From: Labyrinthula sp. Ha
Taxonomy: Eukaryota; Sar; Bigyra; Labyrinthulida; Labyrinthulaceae
NCBI GenBank assembly: GCA_015227615.1
Contig: JAALGZ010000006.1
Location: forward strand, 1,426,001-1,490,000
Length of the DNA stretch: 64,000 nucleotides
Direction of reading: 5' to 3'
This document shows positions 1 to 13,232 of the stretch, piece after piece. Below the pieces are notes generated by a model. That model made no database searches, was not told where the DNA came from, and saw only the letters and a program-made list of their open reading frames with translations. The stretch's first letter is position 1. Every line of letters starts with the position of its first letter. The position numbers and the translations under genes are program-made.

Positions 1-1720
1 CGTTGAATGAAAAATCCAGTTGCATTTCCTCTTCAAAACTCATGGTAAAGTTTTCAATTTTTTATGTTTTGCAAGGTTTACGAAAGAAACTTTGTGTGTC
101 CACTAAGGACAGTAGAAACAGAAGATGAACTTCTGGCTTGTTCCCAAGTCTTCTAGTACTGGCTGCACATGCTGTATCCTTGGTTGGACTTTTGTGAAGA
201 TATACTTGATAATTGGTATTCTTATTTAATCCTTTCTCACAAGTTATTCGAGTATTTCTCGAAACCATACCATAGCAATCGGTATTGGGTATTGATAATC
301 GTTTTGATAAGATATATTCTCGCTCGGTATCGAGCACAGTATAACGTTAGTGTGCATATGGAAATAGGTTTCAGTCGAAACTTCTAGTGACATTCCTAAG
401 CGCGAATTGGGCTAAACTAGCCGCAGTCATTACGTAGTAATATAAGAATTCATACATTGAATATATGTTTTTAGAAATTTTAACTAATTTTGATGCAATG
501 TTCTAGTTTAGAATTACCTAGATGTTGTTTGACGGTTGTCGTGCAGGTGAAGATAACTTTTCATGTTGCTGTTTATTAACTGTTGGGTTCCTCCACAGAA
601 TATAAAAAAAAATACTATCCGTAACGTAATTGGCCATTATAACCCCTAATTGTAACCAATGTGTCTAATGTATCTTAACAGAGCGAAATGGCGCAAAATT
701 ATTACAGGTCTATTCCAATCTTATGTCTCTTTAGCTAAGATCTAGCAGATATATATGAAAATATGCAGATATTGCAACTCTAAATTGATACTGGACTAGC
801 TATTTAATGATTAAACAGCTCTGATAATAGAGAGCTCTCAGAGTGCGGAACATGTTTTTGTGAGAATGAGGTGTGAAGCGCTATGATTTTCACTAACATT
901 TTCTTGCATCTGATGGTCTTCCCAATTATTAAATTTTCTTAAGATCAAGCTACAATCAATGTAATATTTTATATTATAGTTAATGCGTACTAAATGTAAT
1001 CTAGATAAGAAAAGGGGGATATCTGGATTTTATCAATATGGCTAACCAAAGTTGACAGCCCTGTATTTTTTTGGGGGGAGATGGAAAACCAAAGAAAATT
1101 AATAGGTATTTCGGTTCTAGACGAGGCTATAAACACCAATCGGGAACAAATTGTAAAATATCTTCTAATGAATTCTTTAAAACAATTTCAGGAAATAATT
1201 ATTTAGTTCTCCCCTAAACAAACTATGAAATCATTCAATTGGAATTAATCATGGTTAAGACCTCCAGAAGTCTAAAGTTAATTGACTAGCTTACTAGCCA
1301 TATAATGTTCTTACTAGAGGACTTAGCGGTAAACACAAAGATTATTGTAAGAATATGTGCAAAGAAGGCATCTAAGAACTAATCTTGAAACGCCATTGAA
1401 CAAAACGCCAGACATCATAGAACCAGAGGTTTTATTTTTCGAACCCTTATAGTTCATACTAACCCTAAGGAAACCATTTAAGCGGTCAGAAGCAAATTAC
1501 TCTACATCTGCACAATAATACTGCCTCAGGTAGAGTAACATGTGTTTATTAAAGGAATTTCCAATTGATGTATACCTAGCAACTTCATTTCTCTTCTGGT
1601 CAAGCTGTGTCTTTAGTTGTGTCATTATATGCACTTAAATAATGTTCTTGTAATAACGATACCGACTGCCGTCTCTTCAAAGCCCTCGAATTCCTTATCC
1701 ATTTCGTACTATTATCAATA

Positions 1721-1842
1721 GGCGTGTTTAACGAGAGCGTCTTAACGAGAGCTTCTCGAGAAGAGCTCTCTCGTTATCTCGCAACACAAATATTTGGACA
1801 AAATCCTTCTCGAGAAGCTCTCGTTATCTCGTTAAACACGCC
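1721..1842. mobile_element. Foldback MITE, best-preserved copy (122 bp)
   Basis: Both ends carry the perfect 16-bp terminal inverted repeat GGCGTGTTTAACGAGA, flanked by TA on each side (1,719-1,720 and 1,843-1,844), which looks like a TA target duplication. A second, internal 20-bp inverted pair (1,744-1,763 and 1,806-1,825) is also perfect and contains the palindrome CTTCTCGAGAAG, so almost the whole element can fold on itself. It encodes nothing. The TA duplication fits Tc1/mariner-type or similar transposases acting in trans, but no transposase gene is present in the window. Two diverged copies follow within 1.4 kb. Confidence 0.82.
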
Positions 1843-2221
1843 TAATTACCAATATCTTGTTACCGAGATTTCAGACTTGATCTTTATCCTTAATGCCATT
1901 ATTACTTCTCAAAAGTAACTATATATCCATAATATATTACGTAATTATATTTCATCATAAGTTTAACTACAGGATTTCAACTTGATCCCAGCGAAGTTGC
2001 ACCTGCCCATAAATATCTCTATCAATATAATAATACTCTATCGATAGATTAATTGGAATAACAAATATTTTTCGATATTAAATAACGAATGGATATCACC
2101 TACAAAAGTAGATAAAAATGTTGTTTGATAGAATAAGATACAGTATATGTGGAAAACTCTTATTGATCGATATACATAGTTATGCCGATAAAGGAAATGT
2201 TTGCGTCTAACACTGTCATTA

Positions 2222-2352
2222 GGGGTGTTTAACGAGAGAACCTTAACGAGAGGTTTTCGAGAAGAACTCTCTCGTTATCTCGAAAAACAAATATTTTGAC
2301 AAAATCCTTCTCGAGAAGCTTTTGTTATCTCGCGAGAGCTTAACAAGAGTAA
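2222..2352. mobile_element. Foldback MITE, diverged copy 2
   Basis: Same family as the copy at 1.72 kb. It starts after TA with GGGGTGTTTAACGAGAG and keeps the TTCTCGAGAAG block near 2,308, the ACAAATATTTTGACAAAATCC core and the CTCGTTATCTCG words. The right terminal repeat is degraded, so the right boundary is approximate. It sits directly before a copy of the TTTTGGGCAATT motif (2,356-2,367). Confidence 0.7.
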
Positions 2353-3062
2353 TACTTTTGGGCAATTGGAATTTCGTCTTCTACGCCAACACTTCATACA
2401 AAATTTTGGTACCAAACAATAAACAGAAATACAACAAGGTGACAAAACGTGTGAAAACTGAGCGCTAAACAATTTAATTATTCACTTACCTTGTTCATTT
2501 TTTAGGGTTTGTTGAGGTTACAGTTTAAAGAATACTTTGCTTGCTCAAGCTAATTTTACAACGCTTGTACTTTTAAGTTTTTTTATGTTGTTCATGTTAG
2601 AGTTAAAATAACGAGAAACCTGAAGGGTAAGAACCCTGAAAATAGTCTAACAGACTAAATTATTATTACTGAACTTAAGTGTTAATGTTTTAAGAAACTC
2701 TCCAGTTTCTCAAGTCGCACCTCAACATGAACGTATCATCTTGAAGTGATTCCTTCCATTTTACTCCGCGTTTGCAAGATAAAATGCTCTTTAAGCAAGT
2801 GTGGAAAATTGTCTGAAACAAAGTTTAGAGAGATATATAGTCATTTCCATATGCTAATTATACATTAATCATTCCAACTTGTGCAGTATTTTTTGTTTTT
2901 TTGTCAAGTTAAGTTAGTAAAAAGTCAAAACAGAGTAGAAAATAAGAATTAAAAACGGAAGAGCTTTTGAATGATGTATTTTAGACTTAATAACTTTTAG
3001 TTGTTGCTTAGTGTTACTGGAATTGGAATGTGAAAATTTTGGGTGATATTGGGTCATAAATG

Positions 3063-3157
3063 ATTCCTTCTCGAGAAGGTTTCTCTCGTTATCTCGTAAT
3101 ACAAATATTTTGGTAAAACCCTTCTCGAGAAGCTTTTGTTATCTCGATAAACACACC
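3063..3157. mobile_element. Foldback MITE, 5'-truncated copy 3
   Basis: Keeps the two CTTCTCGAGAAG-type palindromes, the central ACAAATATTTTGGTAAAACC core and the right end ATCTCGATAAACACACC followed by TA. The left terminal repeat (about 30 bp compared with copy 1) is missing. The flank after the right end (TAATT) is the same as for copy 1, hinting at an insertion preference for TAATT or at slightly longer element ends. Confidence 0.68.
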
Positions 3158-6100
3158 TAATTGTCATTACAGTGCCGAATTTCGGAAGACTTCTCAGAAT
3201 TTACCGATTCACATTCTTCCTTGTTTTACATCCCCTCCCGAAATACTTGCAGAGAAAATACTTAATAAAATTTTGTCATTAAAGCAACAAATCATCTAAT
3301 GGAAGGAAGTAGCTCACACTGTGGTAATTGGCTTCCGCGAAAGGAAATGTGAATAAGATTCTCTCAGAATTGCTTGAGTAACCCAAGCGTTGCATATATG
3401 CATTAACCACTAGTGCTACTAGGGAAACTCTTGCCGTTTTTCTTTATTTGGGCACTATAGTACAATTTGTTATACCTTCTTAAAGGATGATTAGTTCTCT
3501 AGCTTGTACGTTTCACCAAAATGTCGAGGGCAAGTGCTCGACTTTTTGTTAGTTATCTGAATTCTAAAAACATCTTAGAGACTCCATACCAGAGTTCCTC
3601 TTTTCAAATTCTAGGTTCCTTCTGGTTAGTGCTAGTTGCCATGTTACCTTGGTGTTATCAATTTCCTGTCAGAGAGATGACCCTCTTTTGGCTTTTGCAA
3701 TACAAATTCTTATACTTGCCATTCTAGAGGTTAGACCGGGATTCGGAATGCAGGGCTCAGGTATTAAATGGTTCTTTTGTGCAATGATTGTATTTAAGAA
3801 AATTCTCTAGCTAAAGGGTTTAAGGGCATTCGATACCTGAACAAATATAGAACGTTTATTCCCACACATTTGTTCATACTCTAAATATAAACTGGAAGCT
3901 GCTGGAATTGTCTAGGCATTAAATGAAAACTCTGACTGTGTGCATTGACTTTTTTCACTACGTATTGTAGAGGACAAAATGAACAACTTTTCCATGGTTT
4001 CTGAAACGCAGTATGGTAAATCTGTGTCGAACACATAAATGAAGGAGAAATGTATCAGGAATAGGCATTTCATTTAGCAAAACTAATTAATAATTATTTG
4101 ATAATTGTTTTGATTCTAATTATCAACAAAAGAATTGGGATTTTGATCCCTTTCAAATGGTTCTGATTTTATTCTAATTCTCATCAATTGACTATTAACA
4201 CAATACTAGGCTACATTGCGTTGGGCCAAATAGCCAGAGATAATATTTTTCATCTTTGCACCGTATAAAGATCCATATAACAGGCCAAATAGTCGGGGAG
4301 TAATCCTGCAGTTGGAGATATTTGGACCATGTAACGAATTCCTTGAGTGTTTTCATGAAGTGAAAAAGTGCAATAAGAATTTTCTAATTACTTGACCCAA
4401 AGTCGTGTGGTCCAATTTATTGTTAATGAACAATTGATTGTCAATAAACAATCAAAATGGTTAGAGAATCATCAAAATCAAACAATATGAAAAATATTGG
4501 CCAAATTTTTATTGATAAATTAACAATAAATCAAATTTGATCCGTAATTAGGAAAGATCCATAGCTTGATGTTATGATATCTGCTAAACTCGCATTAATA
4601 AATTAATTTGCTCTTTTAGCAAACTCTTAGGTGACAGTATTATTGATGGAGGACAACTCTTTATGGACACTAGTTTAGCTTACTTCTATACCGAAAATAG
4701 AACTCTTGAGAGCAGAAACTTGTTACACCAAAATTTCCAAAAAAAATCAATGACAATTATAAAATGAATTACGTTTATATGAGAAGAAGTATTGTGCATA
4801 TTCAGATTTGACATATTTATGGTTTAAACAAAATAAGCATCCAAACTTTTTCCTCCGAGAAAGAACTTAGGAACACGGAAAATTGATTGACGAAAAACAC
4901 AAAAGTACTAGCCCTTAGCAGCGCTATATGAACGTTCCAGTAGTATGAGTCATGGAAAATCTATTAAGACTGAGGCAAGAGAAGTATAGGATCCTGATGT
5001 TGAACCATTCCAATAGCAAAATCTCAATGAAATATTCAAATCGTTTCAAAATTGCACTAGGGCACCACCACAGCCAGAAAGCTGTAATACCTTTTCTAGA
5101 CATCAGAATCGAGGGCTTAGGTACAGCGAAAGAATTAAGCCTTCCAGAAAACCAGTAATATCTTGCAACAGTGAAATTACCTGATTTTTTGGCCACGATA
5201 TGTCGGAAAAATACAAAAGAATTTGACGGTAGTAAGACAGTCCAACTCCTGACTACTCATGTTAACTTCAAAATGAAAGAGCTCTGATTCCAGAAAACTG
5301 AAAATCTCTCGATTTTTAGGACTCTTATCTGCAGATTCATTACTTCTCCATGTAGGAACAATATTAGAGTGCCATTCTTGATACTATATATTTCCTATGG
5401 CACTTCTTTCCGATGTCTATGCGGCCAATGCTTTCTCAAATTTCTATACCTATAACGAAATAAACATAAGAAATAATGTAACCTAATGATTCAAACCCGT
5501 TACATGTGGTAGCGTTATATATTTGCTGTAAATATTGAATCCCACGACCGTAAGAACAATATCATCTATGAGATATGGTCTCGGACAAAATCTCGACGGA
5601 CATAACAAACTCTATAATTTAGGGTGTGCATAGAGAACGGGGTAAGTACAATTACGCCATATTCATAAAGTGCGTGAAATAAATATACCTAGAAAAATTT
5701 TGTACCAAAATATTAAGTTTAAACCTGTGTTAAGCACTGAATAGCTTTCGGTATAAAATGCGAATATACAACTTACGCGGAGATCGATATTTAAAATATT
5801 TTATTCCTCAGTAAAATTCAATATACTTAGCAATATATTCCTTCAAGTAACTTCATCCATTAAAAGGCGTTTCAAAATTCCTATGTTGAAAAAAACTTCA
5901 AATTCTAGAAACGCGTATCAGAAATATGTAAATGAGTCTTCCTAAGTAATTGTTAAACTCAAAATAGAAGTTATTGCTTAGCTACTTTACAATGTCAGTC
6001 CTAAAAAGTGGCATATTAGCTACCAAATTTGATATTTTGAAACAAAATGAACATCTTATACATAAGGAGATAAGGTAATCCTTTACTAGTAGCTCATATC

Positions 6101-8146
6101 TGAGAGCATTATGCAATTTTACATACATAATAATCGAACTACACTACAAACCTTAAGTATAGAGAATCCTGATTGAAGGAATACATCTTACTTGTCATTA
6201 AGAATAATACCACCGGTAAAAAAATAAGTCTTACCTAGTGTTCTTGATCTTTTTGCCCAGAAAAATTCTAGCTGGTTTTCTCGCTGGGTGAATGATAGGT
6301 CACAGTTGCCATGATTTTAGCCAAAAACCGCTCTAGTTAGAAATGCAACGCAATTTATAATATTGATTTTGGTTTCTCCTGGTAAAACCATGTGTAGAAA
6401 ATATATTTGCCAGGAGAAGCCACTGTATTCACATTTAGTATTTATGGTAAAACAAACATTTTTCTGTATAAAATTATCCTAATCTCCAAAGGAAACGTTA
6501 AACAATTAAAAAACTTTGCTGGGATTCAGAAGAGACTATATCTAGGGAAAACTTGGAAATTTATTTTTTGGGCGATTCGACTACACAAGTGAATATAGAT
6601 TTCCCAAGAAAACCGAAACTTGCGAATATTTCAAGAATCCACCGGAAATTACATTGATTGTGTGACTCTAGTAAAATATTTCTCTAATGAAGATTACCAA
6701 TTCTGCAATAGTTTTTTCTGTTGCCCAAATTACATCCCAACTCTTTGTGAGAGAAAGGAAGTCATTATGATACCATATTGTAATTAGTATGACATATCTA
6801 AGAACAAACAAGGTCTAAGCAACCCAATAAATAAAGGAAATACATTGCATAGGGTACAAAGAGATTCAATGCTATCGATATCTATTGCATTGAGATGCAT
6901 TTATAGACACATAGAAAGAACCAAGCAGTATCTATTCATCTTCCAGACAAGATATATTAAGATTCGTTTCATTAGTTGATTTCGGAGTTTTCAAACACAT
7001 ATGAAAGACAATCACTTATATTTTTTAATTGACAACGTACAATTAATAATCTGTACTACAATAGAATGTAAGTCTTATTTTTTAAAATATTTAGCAATAA
7101 TTACTTTGTTTCAATAAAACACAGAAATAAAAAAAAACGTACAGAAAAGTTGTAAATTTCAAACTTCGTAGTCTAATAACCTTTGATGCAAAATTTTTTT
7201 AGTAGGAAAACTAAAAGAAAAATTAAATATATTGAAGGTATTAAAAGTTACTCTAATTAACCTTTTGGTAAAAAAACTGATCATACATCTAGAAATAATA
7301 TCACCGACTAAGTTAAACTCATTGAATGTATTCTTTTTTAAAGTCAAAGCCATTAGAAACTTAGAGAAAACGAGATCCAGAGTATCAATGAGAAAGAGAT
7401 GATTATATTATATTTTTGCTTCTTCAACCCCACGGAACAAAACAAGTGATCAATCTTAATGATAATACCTAAATTATCCGAAAAAAGGAGGCAGTGTCTT
7501 GTTTAAAGTTCTACAAATGGCAAATACCATAGAATAGTTTCAGAATATCCGTATAAAAATGAACTGCTGAGTTGGTATCCTGCCACCATTGACTATGCAG
7601 TGAACAATTACAGCTAGAAAATCATTTTTAAACGTATCTTTAATTGCTAAAGAAACCAATTTCGTTTCCCTGAATAAATGTTTAAATTTGAGGTAGAGAA
7701 TATTATTATTCCTGAATAAGATAATACTACCTTTGATCTGAAGTTTTCAAGCTGTTGATTTACTCTGAGAGGTCTTAGTACGTATATCTCAAAGAGATCT
7801 GTGTCGCATTTTGAATATATGATCAGCAATGATCAGGATATACACTCCAGCTCTTGGTCAACAACTCAAATACACCGAGGAAACTATGTACCCCCTTAGC
7901 TTTTGTGGGGTCACTAAAATCCGGGAAATAATATTTAGTTTAGTAGTAGGTAAAAAATCTTCATGAATTACTGTGTTGAAAGCTGCTATGATGTACATAG
8001 CCGTTAGTGAGGAACATAAACTGATTAAACAAAGATTTCAATGAAGCTCTGGAATCATTTAAAATTTGGAGTCAAAGTACGTCTAGGAAAAAAACAGCCA
8101 CAGATTTCAATTATTTCGTTTCCAAAATCCAACAGTTTTGTGCTAT

Positions 8147-8272
8147 CTTTTTTTTTGAGGGGGGGCTACTCAGAGGTTGGGAACCCTTCGGTCTTACAAG
8201 GAGGACATAATTGACCCAAAGCCCTTTTTTGCGTCATGTGGGACTTGAAACCACTAAACCACCCCCGGCACG
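8147..8272 (-). mobile_element. tRNA-derived SINE candidate
   Basis: Read on the minus strand, this about 126-bp unit begins GTGCCGGGGGTGGTTTAGTGG, which contains a good Pol III A-box (TGGTTTAGTGG, as in tRNA-Gly/Glu). About 75 bp further comes GGGTTCCCAACC, a B-box-like block, and the unit ends with a C-run followed by a run of nine A. Its base composition is much more GC-rich than its surroundings. A-box, B-box and A-tail in this order are the hallmark of a short interspersed element. No flanking duplication was established. The B-box is imperfect, so this copy may be old. Confidence 0.6.
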
Positions 8273-11200
8273 TTTTATTGCCATGGCACTAAAAAATTGA
8301 AATACTCATACTCCACGGAACCAATCTTTCAAAGCTAAGTACCTTACCCATAACGCCTTGACGACTTGGGGAATCCACGGAGCATTAGTTGCCGCACTAT
8401 CTTAATTATGTATTTGCTGCTAAAATTCAATCATACGAACAATAAGAGAATGTTGCTTGTTAAAATTTCAGGTCCATTGAGATGTGTTGAAGATATGTGA
8501 TTCCATTTAGAGAACTTCTAAATACTGGCAAAAATTTCCCATGAAATTTTAGAATAATAAAATAAATCCGACTTTATCAATATCAATAATTCCAACACCA
8601 CTTACAAATCCAATTAGTGTTATTTATATTTTCTGTACTTGCTTTCCATATCAATATGATACGCAATTCTTAATCAGTGATACAAGAATAGTATTATCGC
8701 ATGGGAAAACATTTATTTTTCATGGTTTAATAAATCCATGATTTATTTTTTGCTAAGCATCGCAAAAAACAAATCAGAGACTATGGTGGAACCATCACAA
8801 CAATGTCTTATATCCTGTATTTTGTAAACCTTGAAGCTATCCAAATATTATCGCTGGGTTGAAGTATTCAGCTTTGTTTGTATCAAGGAATGTCGGAGAT
8901 AACTATGTTTTACAAATACATATTTAGTGAGAATAACAATGAAACACCGTTTTAAATATCAAAGGTCTACTACAAAAAGGAAATGAAAAGTAGGAAGTCT
9001 TGAAGCAACTGCAAGAATATCCAGTAGCTGGACTTTGTTATGTTTAGAATGATCTACTTAGCTAGCTGAATTCCTTAAACAATTTTATAAACACAATATT
9101 AACATTCATTAATTTTTCGATAAAAATCGTGTTACCTTGCATTCTATATGATTCTATCGACTATACCGAAATCCACATTCAGAAAGTATACTACTATGAA
9201 ATTTGTAACTTAAGAAAATAACGTAGGAGAATATAAGAAAAATAAACAACTTCAACAAAAAGAAAGTATGTTGAACTAGTCAGAAAAAGAAGTACTTTTT
9301 AATTCAAAAACAATCGAATGTTAACTGTGCTCTCAACGTTTCTTGTTGCATCTGGGAAGATTCGCATCAACATCACTCGATCTTCTTATCACGGATATGG
9401 GATATAGGACATAACACGAGCGGAGTTTGGGATTTCAAATATAAAACTGCAACAATATGGTTAAGGTAATTTTCTTTGAAGCTAAGTTCTTAGACCATAT
9501 TTCTACCTTCTTATTAAACGTTTTGTTATCTTCTGTGGGAAGAAACACCATAAATCCGACACCCTTCTTACCATGTTACATTTTAGTGTGACATCTTGTT
9601 CTAGAATTATTCAATTTAAATTATTAGCCAGTGCAATGTATAACAATAAGCACAATTAGTAGAAACATATTAGGCTATATAAAAATTGCACTTGGGGAAA
9701 TGACCAAGTTGATGATGGTTATGAAGCAATCAACTGAAAAATGCATTAGCGATAGTTTTACCGAATAAAATTATTAAGTATACTTTTGTTGACTAGTTTG
9801 GTTGCTTCTTCGGTTTTTTGAGGTTGTATTCACTTTTAGGAAGGGTGTTTATGTTTTAGGAGAACTTGGTTACCTCTAAGATTGGTTTCAAGTTGGGGAA
9901 CTTAGTTTGACATGGATGCATATTCTAAATACCAAGGTACCAGGGAGAATATTGCTTTGTATTTGTTTCTTTGGCAGACTTTATTTGCTAACATAAAAAC
10001 AAAAAGCTATTCGGCACTTAACATATAGCTTGCATTAAGACTGAAAAATTAATCATTTCAAAGTATCATTCTTTTCATGATATTATGATGTTACGTCAAA
10101 TCAAATTATTATAATCTGCTTAATGAGTCTTCTAAAACAAGTAAATGTTGTTCTTTATTAAATAAATTTTTATTCATTGTTTGAATATTATAATTAAGAC
10201 TTTAAATACCGAGGGGGGTATTTTGGTTATTTTTTATTAATTTTATTTATTAAGAATATTAATCTGAAAAAGTTTAAGAGCTCCAAAACATGGATTGATT
10301 CGACTAAGAACTTTTGTGCTGTGGAATGTGGTAATAATTTTTATACTACTTACCCAGAATAAAGTTGAGAGATCTAGTTGATAATGCATTACTTAATACC
10401 ACTATTATTAATATTCAAAGTGTTGCACGCATCGGATAAGGTATTCTGCGCAGTTATAAACGGCAACTATGGAGTCAAGGAATTTACTGAACAAGATAAC
10501 TAAAACCTTCTGGTGATCCACTTAGCAATAAAGAAAGTATTAACTTCCCCTGTTAGTTAAGCTCAAACCATTTTGCTCTTAATTAAGAACACTTAGTATG
10601 TATTTTTATGCATTTACTGATTTCTTACTTTTTGTAATTACATCTTAACTGAAGATATTATTCATCGGACTGTATTGAAGAACAGACTTGAGCGTAAGAA
10701 ATTCATTTCGATGGTTTGCTTAGAACTCCATTTTAATATCGATATAAACCCCTCAATCATACTGCTAAGTTGTAAATGCTATGATAAATTTTGGGTAAGA
10801 AATATATATTGTTAGTTGCTACTCACAATTAAGTTGCCTTATAAAGCAACTACTTACTCTTTAGCAAAGTCTCTACAATATTCTTTGGCACGCTTATGCT
10901 TTTCTTCTATTTAATCATTTTATTCTATATTTAAAGCAGTTAAACAACATATGTCAACTTATATATCTTTTAGGCAATCATAGAAGTTTTTGAAACCTTC
11001 GCTGATTTCTTATGGGACTGTTAGATTAAAGGAATATGGATTGCTACTGGTTGCATTACTTGGAAAATTTTGACTTAATAAACAGCAAATATCCTGTTCA
11101 GTGACATTATATAGTTACAATATTGTAATAAATAAAGAGGTACAGTAAATTGAATAAATTTTCTTATTCGTAGCGCAAACCCGAAAAAAACTTATTCGCC

Positions 11201-11971
11201 CCTAGCATTAGCATCAATACTCAGTCAATGAGAAGAAATTACACACTTGTCTTTACAATTTGCACTTGTGGTTAATACCAAAGATCAAGATGCTCTTGAG
11301 AGACTTAGTAAGATAATATAAGTTTTAACCTGATAGCATTGTAAATTGGGATTAGCTCAGTACTCTAGTATCCGGGTGAACATGAAAGATCTCAGCAGCG
11401 AAGCTATTTTCCAGGACCATGAAACCTTGGTACTTAGGAAACAATACTTTTTTTTGTAGCATCAAGGTCACTGAGTATCATGTATCAAGCAGTCAGACAT
11501 TTAAAGTTATCTATAGCAAGTAATAAATTAGCAGCGGTACATCCCTTTAAATGGAGTAAGAGAAAGACGCTAAAGTAATGGTTTCAGCACAGCTAGTTAA
11601 AGATGTTAGATTTACTGCAGAGAAATAGTAAAAAAGATTAAATTAAATTGTTTCCATTAATTTAGGCAAAGGAATTGCTGCACACTATTGAGTTGTTGGG
11701 AGCTAACTCCGATCAATGATCTGAAAAACTTTGTATGTTTCCAATGAAGAAGTCACCACACATTCCTTGTACTGTTAGAATAGATATGCTATCAACCAAA
11801 TTGATATACTATAAGTTTCACTTGGACAAATATCATTTCCCATATAGCTGTAGGTCCAAGAAGGCAAACTCTGCGGCAGAGTGACCAAGGCCCGGATACT
11901 ACATCCTCGTGGTAAAACTATTAACAAGATGACATTACCCTAGACGCTGAACAACAATAAAATTATCAAGA

Positions 11972-13156
11972 ATGTATCAGCGAATCTTTTTGACCCAACG
12001 CTCCTTGTTAACACTACAAAGATCGTTTCACAGCCTTAAACACCCACGTAAGACACTCTTGCCGCCGATATCTTCTCTATTGCACCAAAGGAATAGTATT
12101 TCACAAGTCAGAAGCTTCTCAACTTCAGACAACCGCCAGAACGACAACATGAAAAGAGCCCTTGGTTTTGGAGGTTTACTCACAGTTCTAGCAGGAAAAA
12201 CAAAATATCTTCTTGTTGCTGCAAAGATGACAAAATTTACTTCTGTAATCTCCATGCTTGCTACCACGGGTACCTACGCCATGTTCTATGGTTGGCCATT
12301 CGCTGTAGGTCTCGTCGGACAAATTTTTCTGCACGAATCTGTATATATTGCCCTTCTTTTTTGCTCATTTAGGGTCATGCTTTGGCAATGCATAAACTTG
12401 GAAGTATTTCTTTTTTTTTTATTAACGGTTAGTTCCTTTTGGTCCTGCCGTGTTTGTGCCGTTTATGGGTGCCGTTATTCCAATGCGAGGCCTGCCGACA
12501 AACGTTCGGCAAGAAGCACAGGTTGCAATAGCAGGACCGTTATTTGGTACTGCCGCTGCTTGTGGTTTAGGTTTTGCCGGACACGTATATGGCAGCAATC
12601 TTCTGATATCGTTGGCAGACTTTGGGTTTATGATAAATCTGTTTAATATGCTGCCTATTGGGGACATGGATGGAGGACGGATAAGTAAAGCGATCTCTAA
12701 ACACATGATGTTGGTTGGTCTTGGCGGTGGTATATATATGGCATATTCAGGGCTTATATCGAATCCAATATTTTACCTTGTGTTGCTTTCAGGGGGATTT
12801 AATGTCTACTCAAGGTATTTCTTGCATTAATTTTTTATCTTAGATATTTTGGAGAGGGAAAATATGAACATCCAAGTTACTTCAAGGTTAAGCCACAGGA
12901 AAGAGTAGCATGGACAGGTGCATACTTTGGGTTGGTTGCTGCAATGATTCTCCTTATGCAAGTGAACAGAAAGGGGATGAAATCTGTGAGACAAGTTAAA
13001 CAGGAACAGTCAGGCAACGTATGGGTGTATGATGATCGAACAGAGTGGGAAAAGAAGATGGATGACTTTGCGACTGATATGAGTAGAGGAGATTCTTACT
13101 TTTCTGATGACAGTAACCAATTTGAAGACACTTTTAGTGCAGGAAGATATCGTTAA
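11972..13156 (+). CDS. Mitochondrial M50 (S2P-like) metalloprotease
   Basis: Spliced gene of four exons: 11,972-12,340, 12,373-12,403, 12,433-12,814 and 12,844-13,156, giving 364 aa. The introns are 32, 29 and 29 nt, start GTA and end TAG. The N-terminus is rich in Arg and Ser with no acids and ends in RSFSTS, a typical mitochondrial presequence. The zinc site HESGH (residues 121-125) is created by joining exons 1 and 2. The second M50 signature, LPIGDMDGGR with Asp213, lies in exon 3 and supplies the third zinc ligand. Several hydrophobic segments surround these motifs, so it should cleave substrates within or next to the inner membrane. The C-terminal 60 residues are polar and acidic. The exact substrate is unknown. 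Its stop is 76 bp before the start of the next gene on the same strand. Confidence 0.88.
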
Positions 13157-13232
13157 ACTTTAATGCTTGTATGTAGTTTCCTTTCGAATGGTTTAACTCT
13201 ACCATAGCATTAATTTAGACACAAAATCAGGG

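Larger units (their letters stand above)
1..11971. other. Gene-free AT-rich region with small transposons
   Basis: About 12 kb with no reading frame that looks like a protein gene on either strand. The open stretches are short (all below about 95 codons), have no family resemblance, and one of the longest (1,724-1,918) simply runs through a MITE copy. I also looked for short exons joined by 27-34 nt introns, the style used by the genes here, and saw none convincing. Recognisable contents are three MITE copies (1.7, 2.2 and 3.1 kb) and a tRNA-derived SINE (8.15 kb), described separately. The rest is unassigned. Confidence 0.6.

Noticed and set aside
1724-1918. 64-codon plus-strand frame
   Set aside because: It is read through the foldback MITE and has no independent support.
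11346-11420. GGGATTAGCTCAGT, like the 5' end of a tRNA
   Set aside because: No matching T-arm or acceptor stem follows.
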